Source of the DNA: Bacteroidales bacterium
Lineage (GTDB): Bacteria; Bacteroidota; Bacteroidia; Bacteroidales; UBA12170
Length of the DNA: 36,804 nucleotides
NCBI GenBank assembly: GCA_029938465.1
Contig: JAOZUW010000010.1
Span: forward strand, 1 to 36,804
Direction of reading: 5' to 3'
Below, one piece after another: positions 1-8,170 of this stretch. The notes beneath the pieces are model-generated. The model was not told where the DNA came from, did no database searches, and saw nothing but the letters and a program-made list of their open reading frames with translations. Each line of letters starts with the position of its first letter. Position 1 is the first letter of the stretch. The position numbers were made by a program, and so were the translations under genes.

Positions 1-130
1 TACGAATAAAATTCGTTTCTGTTTTAATCCTAAAGGGTTAGAAGTCAGAAGTAAACTTTGTACATCCCTGATATAGGTTGACCATAAAAGGGATCAAGAA
101 CAAAACTTAGGTCTCGGTAATTTTTATGCA
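1..130. repeat. Copy 1 (partial) of a dispersed structured intergenic repeat
   Basis: Positions 1-55 match the copies near 13791 and 36679: the ACGAAT-aaa-ATTCGT inverted repeat, then TTTCTGTTTTAATCCTAA, then TTAGAAGTCAGAAGTAAA. The left part of the element lies outside the window. After about position 55 the sequence diverges from the other copies and carries its own small inverted repeat, ATCCCT (64-69) with AGGGAT (89-94). No gene is visible in 1-213. A lone TATCTTTG at 129-136 on the minus strand could be a -7 element for transcription leaving the window, but it has no matched -33. Confidence 0.6.
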
Positions 131-182
131 AAGATATTAGTCAATGGATTTGAAAGTGGAAAATATCTGTGGATCTAAAATA

Positions 183-213
183 AAAAAAGAGAGTCTGTTT
201 GACTCTCTTTTTT
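183..213. terminator. Hairpin terminator after the biotin carrier gene
   Basis: AGAGAGTC (189-196 region), a short TGTTT loop and GACTCTCT form a perfect stem flanked by an A run on the left and a T run on the right. The stem is therefore followed by a U tract on either strand. It lies directly after the stop codon of the minus-strand biotin carrier gene and closes that transcript. It could also stop transcripts entering from the left. Confidence 0.85.
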
Positions 214-546
214 TTATTTAAACTCAACAATTAGTTGATTCAACCGAACCATATCACCAATTTTTACCAAAATTGATTTTATTTCACCTTTAATAGGGCT
301 CACAACTATATTCCGCATTTTCATAGCTTCCAGTATAAGAATGTGTTCCCCTTCTTCAACCTCTTGACCAACCTTGACATATATTTCAACGATGGCTCCT
401 GGTATCATGGCATACAATTCTTTTTCGTTAGGAGGAGTATATAATTTCCTGTTTCTATAAGAGTCAGGTACCTCAGTAAAGAATTCTGAATTATCAATAT
501 TCAGTATATCCCTTTTAACTTCTTTAATTTTATCATTTTTACTCAT
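214..546 (-). CDS. Biotin carboxyl carrier protein subunit of an acyl-CoA carboxylase
   Basis: A 110-residue protein with one biotinyl/lipoyl-attachment domain at about residues 42-109. The biotinylation motif EAMKM is at residues 73-77, so Lys76 is the expected biotin site, and the flanking Gly and hydrophobic pattern fits a full barrel. The first 40 residues are charged and unlike the Pro/Ala-rich linkers of decarboxylase gamma-type subunits. It starts 11 bases after the carboxyltransferase gene on the same strand, so the two are co-transcribed and should form a biotin-carrier/carboxyltransferase pair. No biotin carboxylase, OadG-like or membrane decarboxylase gene is next to it, and a terminator follows immediately. 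A biotin carboxylase partner, if used, must be encoded elsewhere. The substrate (propionyl-, acetyl- or methylmalonyl-CoA) cannot be decided from this gene. Confidence 0.88.
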   Translation of the reverse strand: MSKNDKIKEVKRDILNIDNSEFFTEVPDSYRNRKLYTPPNEKELYAMIPGAIVEIYVKVGQEVEEGEHILILEAMKMRNIVVSPIKGEIKSILVKIGDMVRLNQLIVEFK

Positions 547-557
547 TACCTATTGTT

Positions 558-2105
558 TTAGAATGGAGGAACACCGTGTTTCTTTTTAGGTACTTGAACA
601 TCTTTTGTAGCGCTTATTTCCATAGCATGAATTAGAATTTTACGTGTTTCTTCAGGCTCAATTACTGCATCAACATAACCATAAGCTGCAGCTACATAAG
701 GATTGGCAAACTTCTGCTTATATTCTTCCACTTTTTGCCTACGAACTTTTTCTGGGTCTTTGGCATTTTTAATCTCATTACGGAAAATAATATTTGCGGC
801 ACCTTCTGGACCCATTACTGCAATCTCAGCCATTGGCCAAGCAAATACAAAGTCGGCACGTAAATGATGACTACACATGGCAATATAACCACCTCCATAA
901 GCTTTACGCATAATTAATGTAAGCTTAGGCACTGTAGCTTCAGAATAGGCATAAAGTATTTTAGCACCATGACGAATTACACCAGCATGTTCTTGATCCA
1001 CACCGGGAAGATATCCTGGTAAATCAACTAAAGTAAGCAAAGGAATATTAAAAGCATCGCAATAACGAATAAAACGAGCTGCTTTATCAGAAGAGTCTAC
1101 ATCGAGAACACCAGCCAAATAAGCAGGCTGATTACCTACGATACCCATAGTTTTACCATCAAGACGAGCAAAACCAATAACAATATTTCTTGCAAAAAGT
1201 TCTTGAATTTCAAAAAACTCTGAATTGTCTGAAATAGCCTTCACCACATCCCTAACATCATAAGGTTCTTTAGGATCGGTAGGCATTATTTCTGCAATTT
1301 TATAACTTCTAGTCCTAGGTGGCTTTTTTGGGAATTTATCAGCCCTTTTTGTATTATTCCAAGGAATATAGGTACATAGCTGTTTTATTTGCCCAAAGCA
1401 TTCTTCTTCACTTTCGGCATAAAAATGTGCATTACCTGTTTTCGAAGCATGAACATAAGCTCCACCAAGTTCTTCCATGCCAATTTCTTCGCCAAGAACT
1501 GTTTTAATCACTTCGGGACCAGTAATAAACATTTTAGATATTTTATCAACCACAAAAACGAAATCAGTTAATGCAGGACTATAAACTGCACCTCCGGCAC
1601 AAGGTCCTAAAATAACCGAAATCTGGGGTATTACACCAGATGCTTGAGTATTACGGAAAAATATTTCGCCATAACCAGCTAAAGAGTTAACCCCTTCTTG
1701 AATACGGGCTCCTCCAGAATCATTAATACCTATAATGGGCACTTTCATCCTCATAGCATGATCCATTATTTTTGTGATCTTCTTGGCGTGCATATATCCC
1801 AAGGATCCACCAGCAACCGTAAAATCTTGAGCATATATACAAACTGGATGAGCTCCTATATTTCCCGTTCCTGTAATCACTCCATCACCTGCTAAATATT
1901 TCTTATCCATATCAAAATCCTTGGCAGCATGCTGTACAAATAAATCATATTCGTGAAAGGATTTTGGATCTAGGATGGCTACAATACGTTCTCTGGCAGT
2001 TAACTTACCCACTGCTTTTTGCTTTTCAATTGCCTTGGATCCCCCTCCAGACAAAGCGCTCTTCATCCTCTCTCGGAGGTCTAAAGATTTCTGTTTAATA
2101 GACAT
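558..2105 (-). CDS. Acyl-CoA carboxylase carboxyltransferase (PCCB/MmdA family)
   Basis: A 515-residue protein, the usual length for propionyl-CoA carboxylase beta or methylmalonyl-CoA decarboxylase alpha subunits. It has the two crotonase-like halves of the family. The N-terminal half carries GGSLGYMHAKKI and NDSGGARIQEG. The C-terminal half carries DLPGYLPGVDQEHAGVIRHG, the glycine-rich AYGGGYIAM oxyanion region and WPMAEIAVMGPEGAA. The enzyme moves carboxyl groups between carboxybiotin and an acyl-CoA in the cytoplasm. The family forms hexamers. The biotin carrier gene lies 11 bases downstream on the same strand. Two promoter-like sites lie upstream, at 2160-2189 and 2265-2296. Whether it works as a carboxylase (propionyl-CoA to methylmalonyl-CoA) or in the decarboxylase direction cannot be told from sequence, because mmdB/OadG-type partners are missing here. 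Confidence 0.9.
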   Translation of the reverse strand: MSIKQKSLDLRERMKSALSGGGSKAIEKQKAVGKLTARERIVAILDPKSFHEYDLFVQHAAKDFDMDKKYLAGDGVITGTGNIGAHPVCIYAQDFTVAGGSLGYMHAKKITKIMDHAMRMKVPIIGINDSGGARIQEGVNSLAGYGEIFFRNTQASGVIPQISVILGPCAGGAVYSPALTDFVFVVDKISKMFITGPEVIKTVLGEEIGMEELGGAYVHASKTGNAHFYAESEEECFGQIKQLCTYIPWNNTKRADKFPKKPPRTRSYKIAEIMPTDPKEPYDVRDVVKAISDNSEFFEIQELFARNIVIGFARLDGKTMGIVGNQPAYLAGVLDVDSSDKAARFIRYCDAFNIPLLTLVDLPGYLPGVDQEHAGVIRHGAKILYAYSEATVPKLTLIMRKAYGGGYIAMCSHHLRADFVFAWPMAEIAVMGPEGAANIIFRNEIKNAKDPEKVRRQKVEEYKQKFANPYVAAAYGYVDAVIEPEETRKILIHAMEISATKDVQVPKKKHGVPPF

Positions 2106-2159
2106 AAATTTCTTTTTTAATTCAGACTATGTTGTTCTATTTAATTGTGCATTAACTAG

Positions 2160-2189
2160 CAAAATTAAAAGAATTTACAAAGATAACAA
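2160..2189 (-). promoter_or_regulatory. Bacteroidota-type promoter for the carboxylase pair (proximal)
   Basis: On the minus strand TTG, 19 bases, then TAATTTTG, matching the -33 TTTG / -7 TAnnTTTG consensus of the Bacteroidota primary sigma factor. It lies about 55 bases before the carboxyltransferase start codon. A second -7-like TATCTTTG (2178-2185) falls inside the spacer. Confidence 0.6.
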
Positions 2190-2264
2190 TATTATTCCCC
2201 GTTATTTCATTAACATTATTAGTATCTGTAGATGTAAATGAGGATTTTTGCCACTTATTTGGTG

Positions 2265-2296
2265 CAAAGTTATTATCACCTAGACCAATAGACAAA
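2265..2296 (-). promoter_or_regulatory. Bacteroidota-type promoter (distal), abutting the secG terminator
   Basis: On the minus strand TTTG, 20 bases, then TAACTTTG. The -33 element overlaps the end of the secG terminator. Transcription from here would give a leader of about 150 nt on the carboxylase mRNA, so this would be a second, upstream promoter. Confidence 0.5.
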
Positions 2297-2331
2297 AAAA
2301 AATGATTTTCCGAGTTTATCGAAAAATCATT
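2293..2331 (-). terminator. Terminator of the sigma-54/lptE/TPR/secG operon
   Basis: The arms at 2301-2312 and 2320-2331 form a 12-bp stem with one wobble pair and a 7-base loop. On the minus strand the stem is followed by a run of T (the A run at 2294-2300). It begins about 20 bases past the secG stop codon. Confidence 0.85.
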
Positions 2332-2352
2332 TTTTCAAGAAATTAATTTCTT

Positions 2353-2688
2353 CTACTGAGCATCCTCACTTGGAGGAGGCACCTGATTCATTGGAATAGG
2401 ATCTGTATTTTCTATTTGCTCTCTTAATTCAGTGTCAATTACATCATTAGAACTTGTTGATCTAGGAATAACAAAAACTGAGAATAAACTTAACACTAAT
2501 AATACGATAGCAAGAGTCCATGTAGATTTTTCAAGAAAATCTGCTGTCTTTCTTACTCCTAAGTATTGATTATTTCCTGAAAAATTAGAGGCTAAACCGC
2601 CTCCTTTTGAATTTTGCACTAAAACTACTAATATCAATAAAATACTAGTTAACAAAATTAAAACTGATACAATAATATATGCGCCCAT
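2353..2688 (-). CDS. secG: SecG, preprotein translocase subunit
   Basis: A 111-residue SecG. Two hydrophobic segments, at about residues 4-23 and 54-73, are separated by the family's cytoplasmic loop with LVVLVQNSKGGGLAS and NNQYLGVRKTADFLEKSTW. SecG joins SecY and SecE in the inner membrane and assists SecA-driven export. The acidic, proline-rich tail (residues 76-111) is typical of Bacteroidota SecG. It is the last gene of a minus-strand operon and starts 13 bases after the TPR-protein stop. A strong hairpin terminator follows. Confidence 0.92.
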   Translation of the reverse strand: MGAYIIVSVLILLTSILLILVVLVQNSKGGGLASNFSGNNQYLGVRKTADFLEKSTWTLAIVLLVLSLFSVFVIPRSTSSNDVIDTELREQIENTDPIPMNQVPPPSEDAQ

Positions 2689-2701
2689 GGCTTTACTTTT
2701 T

Positions 2702-3457
2702 TTACTTTTTATTCAATTCCTCAATTCGGCTTGCAAAGTAACTACTTTTTTGGGGATTTTTCAAAATTAATTTTCTATAAATTTCTATAGCTTTTTTAAT
2801 ATTACCCTGATCAACATGAATAACAGCTAAAGTTTCAGTAACGAAAAAATCATCCTCATCTGTAGTACTACTAATAGCAGTACTCATAGGATTATAAAAC
2901 TCCGCTTTATCTGGTCTTGAAATTCGAGGTTCATTTTGAATAAACTGATTAATAATTTGCTCTTTCGTTAATTCCTTTTCCTTTTTTTGTTGATCATCAC
3001 TTTTACTATCTATCTCATTTTTGTCAGATTCAATCTCTGCTAATCGCATTTTTACCAATTTAAGAAGTTCGGATTTGCTTCTTTTAGCTTTCTTTTTTTG
3101 TTCTCGCTCGTAGGCAATTGCCTGTTTATCATAATCAAGATCTAACTCTTTATGATTTATTTCAGCCTCAACAAATCCTTCTTTTTCTTCAACCACAGCG
3201 TCTTCTTCTACATTTTCATCATTTGTAAGAAAATCGACCCAATACTTTAATTGCTTACGATCTGAAGAAAAAAATGCGGCTTGCACTAATGATTTTTGAT
3301 ATCGATAATCATTCGTTTTTAATAAATTCAGCGCATAAAGTGTTCTAATATTTTCAACATAAGCATATTCATAACGCAATTTTTCCAAATGCGCCAAAGT
3401 ATCCTTATTTAGTAATTTAGGATTCTCTTGTAATCTATAAAATTCTTGAATATCCAT
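2702..3457 (-). CDS. TPR-containing protein of the lptE-secG operon, function unknown
   Basis: A 251-residue protein that I recognise only from its place between lptE and secG, an arrangement common in Bacteroidota. It has no signal peptide or membrane segment. The middle (about residues 85-170) is highly charged, rich in Glu/Lys/Asp, and probably coiled or disordered. The C-terminal stretch (about 205-248) looks like one tetratricopeptide unit: TLAVIHVDQGNIKKAIEIYR followed by KLILKNPQKSSYFASRIEEL. It is probably a cytoplasmic protein that binds a partner through the helical tail. It starts one base after the lptE stop and is followed closely by secG, so co-expression is near certain. No enzymatic motif is visible. 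Confidence 0.75.
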   Translation of the reverse strand: MDIQEFYRLQENPKLLNKDTLAHLEKLRYEYAYVENIRTLYALNLLKTNDYRYQKSLVQAAFFSSDRKQLKYWVDFLTNDENVEEDAVVEEKEGFVEAEINHKELDLDYDKQAIAYEREQKKKAKRSKSELLKLVKMRLAEIESDKNEIDSKSDDQQKKEKELTKEQIINQFIQNEPRISRPDKAEFYNPMSTAISSTTDEDDFFVTETLAVIHVDQGNIKKAIEIYRKLILKNPQKSSYFASRIEELNKK

Positions 3458-3458
3458 A

Positions 3459-3965
3459 TTACCAATTCACTACAGCTTTATTAAAAATATCATCTACCAA
3501 CATCTTATTTATGAGCATTATAAGTGCATCTTGAACATCGGCTAAATCGTAAGTAGATTCATAATCCTCATATCGAGTAAAAGTTGTTTCGTAATTTTTG
3601 TCTGGCTCAATAAGATTTATAAACTTTACTTTTATCGAGATTGAGAGTCGATTTAAAGCAGCCTCATCACCTGAAATAGCCTGTGGAGTGGTTCTATAAT
3701 CAGTAATAACACCTTCTATCTGCAGGTCACCATTTCGGCCCACCAATATTAAGCTGGTTTGGCTTGAGAAGCGATCTTTCACATCCAGGGTTAAAGATTC
3801 ACTAAGTGTTGGAACAACAAAATCAGCATGATTATCAAAGTATTGAATACTTATGGTTTTAGCATCTGGCGGTATAGATGCCCCTGTAAAAGAATAACTT
3901 ACACAGGATTGCATTCCTATAAAAAGCACGAAAGCAATAATTATTTTCAGGATATTATTCTTCAT
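3459..3965 (-). CDS. lptE: LptE-like outer-membrane lipoprotein
   Basis: A 168-residue lipoprotein. The N-terminal signal has a hydrophobic core (residues 7-17) and a lipobox ending at Cys21 (GMQSC), so lipidation is expected. The mature part has the pattern of the Bacteroidota LptE family: CVSYSFTGASIPPDAKTISI near the start, then alternating beta-strands with a Gly-Asp-Leu-Gln-Ile-Glu-Gly segment. LptE plugs LptD in the outer membrane and helps place lipopolysaccharide on the surface. The gene lies between the sigma-54 activator and the TPR gene with 7- and 1-base gaps. No lptD gene is present in this window, which is usual. Confidence 0.85.
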   Translation of the reverse strand: MKNNILKIIIAFVLFIGMQSCVSYSFTGASIPPDAKTISIQYFDNHADFVVPTLSESLTLDVKDRFSSQTSLILVGRNGDLQIEGVITDYRTTPQAISGDEAALNRLSISIKVKFINLIEPDKNYETTFTRYEDYESTYDLADVQDALIMLINKMLVDDIFNKAVVNW

Positions 3966-3972
3966 TTTACTA

Positions 3973-5229
3973 TTATTTAATGTCGTATTCTTTTATTTTT
4001 CGATATAAGGTTCGTTCAGAAATTCCTAAATCCTGTGCGGCATTTTTTCTTTTCCCTTGATGCTTATTTAAAGCTCTTCTGATTAAATCTTCTTCCTTTT
4101 TTTGAATAGATAATGATTCTTCAATAATTACGGCATTATCCTGACTAGAAGTCTCAAATACCTGCTCTTCCATAGCATCTTGATAAGGTTCGGCCTCTTC
4201 TTTATGATTATTACTATTTGAAGAAGGGTTTAAAATAATATCATAATCCTGATCCATTTTATCTATTAATTGCTGTCCTTCTTCGGCTGATATTGATTTA
4301 TTTCCACCACTTTGAATGATATCAACCATAGTCCTTTTTAAATCAGTGATATCTCTCCGCATATCAAAAAGCACCTTATATAATAAATCGCGTTCTGATA
4401 GTTTTTCATCTTCCTTTTTTGAATACAAAATAGGTAAATCACGAGATTGGATATTGGGTAAATATTTAGTTAAGGTTTCAGCATCAACCAAACGTTCTTG
4501 CTCAATTGTGCTTATCTGTTCTGTTACATTTTTTAATTGTCTGATATTTCCTTCCCAACGATATTTTGTTAAAAGTTGCTGTGCCCCTTCGGTTAGCTTC
4601 ATTACAGGCATCCGATATTTTTCTGAGAAATCCACAGCAAATTTCCTAAACAGTAAATAAATATCTTCCTTACGTTCTCGCAAACTTGGAATATAAATAG
4701 GAACAGAGTTTAATCGATAAAATAAATCCTGACGAAATCTACCATCTGCAATGGCTTTTGGAATATCCACATTGGTTGCAGCAATAACACGCACATTGGT
4801 TTTGTTCACTTTGCTACTTCCTACTTTATAAAACTCCCCTGATTCTAGTACTCTGAGCAAACGAACTTGCGTAGAAATAGGCAATTCAGCAATTTCATCT
4901 AAAAAAATAGTTCCGCCATTGGCAACTTCAAAATAGCCTTTTCTTGAATCATGCGCCCCGGTAAAAGCACCTTTTTCATGTCCAAAAAGCTCACTATCAA
5001 TAGTTCCTTCTGGTATTGCTCCACAATTTACTGCAATATAATTCCCATGCTTCCGAGTACTTAGTTGATGAATAATTTTAGGAAAAACTTCCTTTCCAAC
5101 GCCACTTTCACCTGTAATAAGTACCGACAAATCAGTAGGAGCTACTTGTGCTGCCACATTTATTGCTCTATTTAATCCCTCTGATGTTCCAATTATTCCA
5201 AATCGCTGTTTTATTGCTAATAGCTCCAT
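3973..5229 (-). CDS. Sigma-54 interacting transcriptional activator, no receiver domain
   Basis: A 418-residue activator that starts directly with the AAA+ domain. Walker A is GESGVGKE at residues 40-47, the sigma-54 contact loop GAFTGA is intact at 87-92, and Walker B is GGTIFLDEI at 105-113. A long acidic linker (about 270-375) leads to a C-terminal Fis-type helix-turn-helix (about 385-418, GISERTLYRKIKEYDIK). It should open sigma-54 promoters by ATP hydrolysis. With no N-terminal sensory or receiver domain, its activity is probably set by its level or by a protein partner. It is first in the operon with lptE, the TPR gene and secG, an order seen in other Bacteroidota. Its targets are not shown by the sequence. 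Confidence 0.88.
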   Translation of the reverse strand: MELLAIKQRFGIIGTSEGLNRAINVAAQVAPTDLSVLITGESGVGKEVFPKIIHQLSTRKHGNYIAVNCGAIPEGTIDSELFGHEKGAFTGAHDSRKGYFEVANGGTIFLDEIAELPISTQVRLLRVLESGEFYKVGSSKVNKTNVRVIAATNVDIPKAIADGRFRQDLFYRLNSVPIYIPSLRERKEDIYLLFRKFAVDFSEKYRMPVMKLTEGAQQLLTKYRWEGNIRQLKNVTEQISTIEQERLVDAETLTKYLPNIQSRDLPILYSKKEDEKLSERDLLYKVLFDMRRDITDLKRTMVDIIQSGGNKSISAEEGQQLIDKMDQDYDIILNPSSNSNNHKEEAEPYQDAMEEQVFETSSQDNAVIIEESLSIQKKEEDLIRRALNKHQGKRKNAAQDLGISERTLYRKIKEYDIK

Positions 5230-5399
5230 ATAATAAATATAATAATAAAATTCTAAAAGTGTAAAAATACAAAATAAAGGAATATATGCTAAACTGTTAT
5301 AAGTATCTTAAAAATAGTATTGACTTTATACTTTATCTTACAAAAACACCGAATATTAAAATAAATTCGCAATTTTCTCCTATTTTTCTATTTTTTTCA

Positions 5400-5429
5400 T
5401 TGTAAATTAGAAAAATGATCTTATATTTG
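5400..5429 (+). promoter_or_regulatory. Bacteroidota-type promoter with no protein gene downstream
   Basis: TTG (5400-5402), exactly 19 bases, then TATATTTG (5422-5429), a full match to the Bacteroidota -33/-7 pattern. It points to the plus strand, while both neighbouring genes are on the minus strand. A strong terminator follows about 40 bases downstream. Confidence 0.6.
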
Positions 5430-5435
5430 CCTCGA

Positions 5436-5497
5436 TGCGTTAATTTTAAGTGGGAATAATAATTTGGCCTCCAATCATCCTGATTGGAGGTTTTTTT
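5436..5497 (+). ncRNA. Candidate small RNA of about 60 nt, promoter to terminator
   Basis: Transcription from the promoter at 5400-5429 would start near 5436 and stop at the hairpin and T run ending at 5497. The unit contains no ORF of useful length and overlaps only the stop codon of recR, antisense. The 5' half is unstructured and AU-rich with a GGGAAUAAUAAU stretch; the 3' half is the terminator stem. I do not recognise an Rfam family. Both ends are predicted from sequence signals only, so the call is an inference. Confidence 0.45.
5468..5497 (+). terminator. Rho-independent terminator, plus strand, in a minus-strand gene context
   Basis: CCTCCAATCA (5468-5477), loop TCC, TGATTGGAGG (5481-5490) form a perfect 10-bp stem followed by seven T on the plus strand. 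On the minus strand the bases after the stem are CCAAATTATT, a poor U tract. The signal therefore serves plus-strand transcription, and the only visible source is the promoter at 5400-5429. Confidence 0.8.
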
Positions 5498-6110
5498 ATG
5501 CCCCTGTATAAGGCAGTCTTTTCACTATTGAACGTCCTAAAGTAACCTCATCAGCATACTCTATCTCCCCTCCTATTGCCACACCTCTGGCCAATGAACT
5601 AACTGTAATATCCATTCCTTTAATATATTTAAAAATGTAAAAATTAGTAGTATCTCCTTCCACCGTTGCCGATAAAGCAAAAATAACTTCGCTAATGTTT
5701 TCTTTAGATATTCTTTCAATTAATGTGGAGATATGCAGATCTGAAGGAGCAACACCATCCATAGGACTTATCAAACCACCTAAAACATGATATAAGCCTT
5801 TATACTGCGAAGTATTTTCAATAGCCATTACATCGCGAATATCTTCAACCACACAAATAATACTATTGTTTCGTTTTGGATTAGCACAAATTCCACAAAT
5901 CTCTTTTTCGGAAATATTATGACATCTTTTACAAAATACCATCTCCTGTCGCATCTTAATTAAACTCTCTCCAAGCCTATTCACATGCATTTGATCTTGC
6001 TTTAACAAATGTAAAGCCATTCGCATAGCTGTTCTTTTACCAATTCCAGGTAATTTTGATAATTCGTTTACAGCATCTCCTAATAAATATGATGAAAAGT
6101 TTTGTTCCAT
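5496..6110 (-). CDS. recR: RecR, recombination mediator
   Basis: RecR works with RecO (and RecF) to load RecA on gapped DNA. With the start at 6110 the protein is 204 residues, close to the family norm. A longer frame runs up to 6200, but the extra 30 codons look unlike any RecR and overlap the promoter region of the divergent gene. Residues 11-30 hold the helix-hairpin-helix ([20 protein letters not shown]). Four cysteines at 60, 63, 72 and 75 form the zinc site. The Toprim domain follows from about residue 83 ([16 protein letters not shown], then [14 protein letters not shown]). A start at 6116 (two codons more) is also possible. The gene stands alone, with a candidate small RNA on the other strand at its 3' end. 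Confidence 0.93.
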   Translation of the reverse strand: MEQNFSSYLLGDAVNELSKLPGIGKRTAMRMALHLLKQDQMHVNRLGESLIKMRQEMVFCKRCHNISEKEICGICANPKRNNSIICVVEDIRDVMAIENTSQYKGLYHVLGGLISPMDGVAPSDLHISTLIERISKENISEVIFALSATVEGDTTNFYIFKYIKGMDITVSSLARGVAIGGEIEYADEVTLGRSIVKRLPYTGA

Positions 6111-6154
6111 AATCATTTCTATATCTTCAAAACCAAATCTTATAATTTGTTTTG

Positions 6155-6162
6155 TACTTTTG
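6155..6162 (+). promoter_or_regulatory. -7 element (TACTTTTG) for the MORN-repeat gene
   Basis: A perfect TAnnTTTG lies 33 bases before the ATG at 6195, with no clear -33 at the right distance. A minus-strand TATTTTTG at 6178-6185 could serve recR. If both are used, the two promoters face each other and overlap. Confidence 0.4.
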
Positions 6163-6194
6163 CATTTAAAATATTTGCAAAAATAAGGAAAAGC

Positions 6195-6977
6195 ATGCAA
6201 GTTGGAACTATAAAAAACATAACTACCTTTTTGGTATTATTCTTAACAAGCCTTTTTATTCAAGCTCAAACCAATAAAACTGATGAGTTAGGGCGAAAAC
6301 AAGGAGAATGGGCAAAATACAAAGATGGTGTAAAGGCCTATGAAGGAACATTTATTGATGATTATCCTGTTGGCGTATTTACTCGATATTATCCCAGTGG
6401 CAGACTTATGTCGACCTCAAATTTTAGCCAAGAAGGCAAGAAAAGTCAAACTGAGTTTTATTATGACAATCGCAAGCACAGCTTTAAAGCAAAAGGAAAC
6501 TACCTCCATCAAAAAAAGGATAGTATCTGGCTGATATATAACGAACAAGGCGCATTAGTTTCGGAAGAAAATTATAAAGAAGCTAATGCTCAAGGTATAT
6601 GGAAGTTATATAATTATTTGGGGGTTATAGCCAAAGAAACACCCTATGATAAAGGAAAAATTGAAGGCGTACAGAAAGAGTATTTTGAAAATGGGCAGTT
6701 GCAACGTTTAATTACATTTGAAAACGACAGTATTAACGGGCTTTTTGAAGTATATTACGAGAGTGGACAGATTAGAATAAACGGATTTTTTAAAAATGGT
6801 TTAAAAGATCTGGAATGGATTTATTATCATCCTGATGGCGAAATTTGGTTTATTGAACAATACAGAGAAGGTCTTATTTTAAAAAGAATGGACACCGAAG
6901 GACATCATTTTGAAATGGAAAAAGAGAATGATACCATTCACCTAGATATTGACCCTTCTGTTATAGATTTTAAATAA
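6195..6977 (+). CDS. Exported MORN-repeat (toxin-antitoxin YwqK-like) protein
   Basis: A 260-residue protein read from the ATG at 6195, which has AAGGAAAA just upstream. The longer frame from 6102 would place the promoter inside the gene. Residues 1-25 form a signal peptide ending in QAQ, so the protein is exported. The rest is a string of MORN/YwqK-type units of about 22-25 residues, for example [49 protein letters not shown] and [20 protein letters not shown]. Such repeats form beta-hairpin ladders. In Bacteroidota these proteins are common and largely uncharacterised. It is a single gene, convergent with the response regulator gene that ends 31 bases away. Confidence 0.82.
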   Translation: MQVGTIKNITTFLVLFLTSLFIQAQTNKTDELGRKQGEWAKYKDGVKAYEGTFIDDYPVGVFTRYYPSGRLMSTSNFSQEGKKSQTEFYYDNRKHSFKAKGNYLHQKKDSIWLIYNEQGALVSEENYKEANAQGIWKLYNYLGVIAKETPYDKGKIEGVQKEYFENGQLQRLITFENDSINGLFEVYYESGQIRINGFFKNGLKDLEWIYYHPDGEIWFIEQYREGLILKRMDTEGHHFEMEKENDTIHLDIDPSVIDFK

Positions 6978-7007
6978 TAAGATAATTCTTATCAGGCACT
7001 AAACCCT

Positions 7008-8159
7008 TTATACATATTTCTCCACATCAGCACTTCCTATTTTCTCGTCACCTAATATGACTAAACGTTCCACTACATTTCGAAGCTCGCGGATATTTCC
7101 TGACCATTTTAATGCCTGAAGGTTTTTAAGAGCGTCTTGAGATATTTCAGTAATTCGCTTTCCTTGCTCTTCACAAGTTTGATTTAAAAAATGCAGTACT
7201 AAAAGTGGTATATCATCAATTCTTTGGCTTAATGGTGGTACTTGCATGACTATCACACTCAAACGGTGATACAAATCCTCACGAAAATTCCCTTTCTTTA
7301 TTTCATCTTTTAAGTTTTTATTAGTAGCTGCTATAATACGAACATCTACTGGAATTTCCTTTTCTCCACCCACTCGAGTGATCTTATTCTCTTGCAATGC
7401 TCTTAATACTTTTGCTTGAGCCGACAAACTCATATCACCTATCTCATCAAGAAATAAGGTGCCACCATGTGCCAATTCAAAATCGCCTTTTCGTTGTTTA
7501 ATGGCTGAAGTAAAAGAACCTTTTTCATGACCAAAAAGTTGACTTTCTATCAGTTCTGATGGTATAGCTGCACAATTAACTTCAATAAATGGTGATTTAT
7601 TTCTTTCGCTAGCCTCAAATAATGCACGAGCTACCAATTCTTTTCCAGTTCCGTTTTCACCAGTTATCAACACCCTTGCATTTGTTGGAGCTACTTTTTC
7701 AATCATGGCACGTAAATCTACCATAGCAGTAGTTTTGCCAATCATTGCATTTTGATTTTTTACCTTTTTTCGTAATTTTTTTGTTTCGGTTACTAAAGTT
7801 TTTTTATCAAAAGCATTTCTAAGAGTAACTAACAAACGGTTTAAATCCAAAGGCTTAGAAATGTAATCGTAGGCACCTTTTTTAATAGATTCCACAGCAA
7901 TATCAATATTGCCATGTCCCGAGATCATAATGATTGGGCTATCCGTTATTTTTATGGCATTTTCTAGTACTTCCATACCATCAATATCAGGCATTTTAAT
8001 ATCACACAAAATGGCATCAAAAGTCGTTTGTTGAATAAGCTCTAATCCTTCTTTTCCATCAACGGCAGTTAACACTTGATATTTTTCGTATTCCAATATT
8101 TCTTTTATTGTATTCCGAATACTTCTCTCATCATCAATTATTAAAACTTTTGGCATCAT
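7008..8159 (-). CDS. NtrC-type response regulator lacking the C-terminal DNA-binding domain
   Basis: A 383-residue protein. The receiver domain covers residues 4-120, with acidic pocket D9-D10, phosphoacceptor Asp53 (CDIKMPD), and Lys102 in SKPL. The sigma-54 AAA+ domain covers about 139-365: Walker A GENGTGKE at 167-174, Walker [10 protein letters not shown] at 232-240, and a sigma-54 loop that reads GSFTSA at 214-219 rather than GAFTGA. The protein ends soon after the AAA+ lid at DVEKYV, with no Fis-type helix-turn-helix, which most relatives carry over a further 60 or so residues. The next codons give stops and no helix-turn-helix in any frame I read. It is last in a minus operon with vitamin-salvage genes, 11 bases after the kinase. 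No histidine kinase is nearby. Confidence 0.88.
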   Translation of the reverse strand: MMPKVLIIDDERSIRNTIKEILEYEKYQVLTAVDGKEGLELIQQTTFDAILCDIKMPDIDGMEVLENAIKITDSPIIMISGHGNIDIAVESIKKGAYDYISKPLDLNRLLVTLRNAFDKKTLVTETKKLRKKVKNQNAMIGKTTAMVDLRAMIEKVAPTNARVLITGENGTGKELVARALFEASERNKSPFIEVNCAAIPSELIESQLFGHEKGSFTSAIKQRKGDFELAHGGTLFLDEIGDMSLSAQAKVLRALQENKITRVGGEKEIPVDVRIIAATNKNLKDEIKKGNFREDLYHRLSVIVMQVPPLSQRIDDIPLLVLHFLNQTCEEQGKRITEISQDALKNLQALKWSGNIRELRNVVERLVILGDEKIGSADVEKYV

Positions 8160-8170
8160 TTACTTTTTTT

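Noticed and set aside
5468-5490. The hairpin at the 3' end of recR as the recR terminator
   Set aside because: On the minus strand the stem is followed by CCAAATTATT, a poor U tract, while the plus strand has seven T. It fits plus-strand termination.
6111-6200. Longer recR start adding 30 residues
   Set aside because: The extra residues have no family counterpart, overlap the divergent promoter, and RecR proteins start close to the EQNFSSYLL segment.
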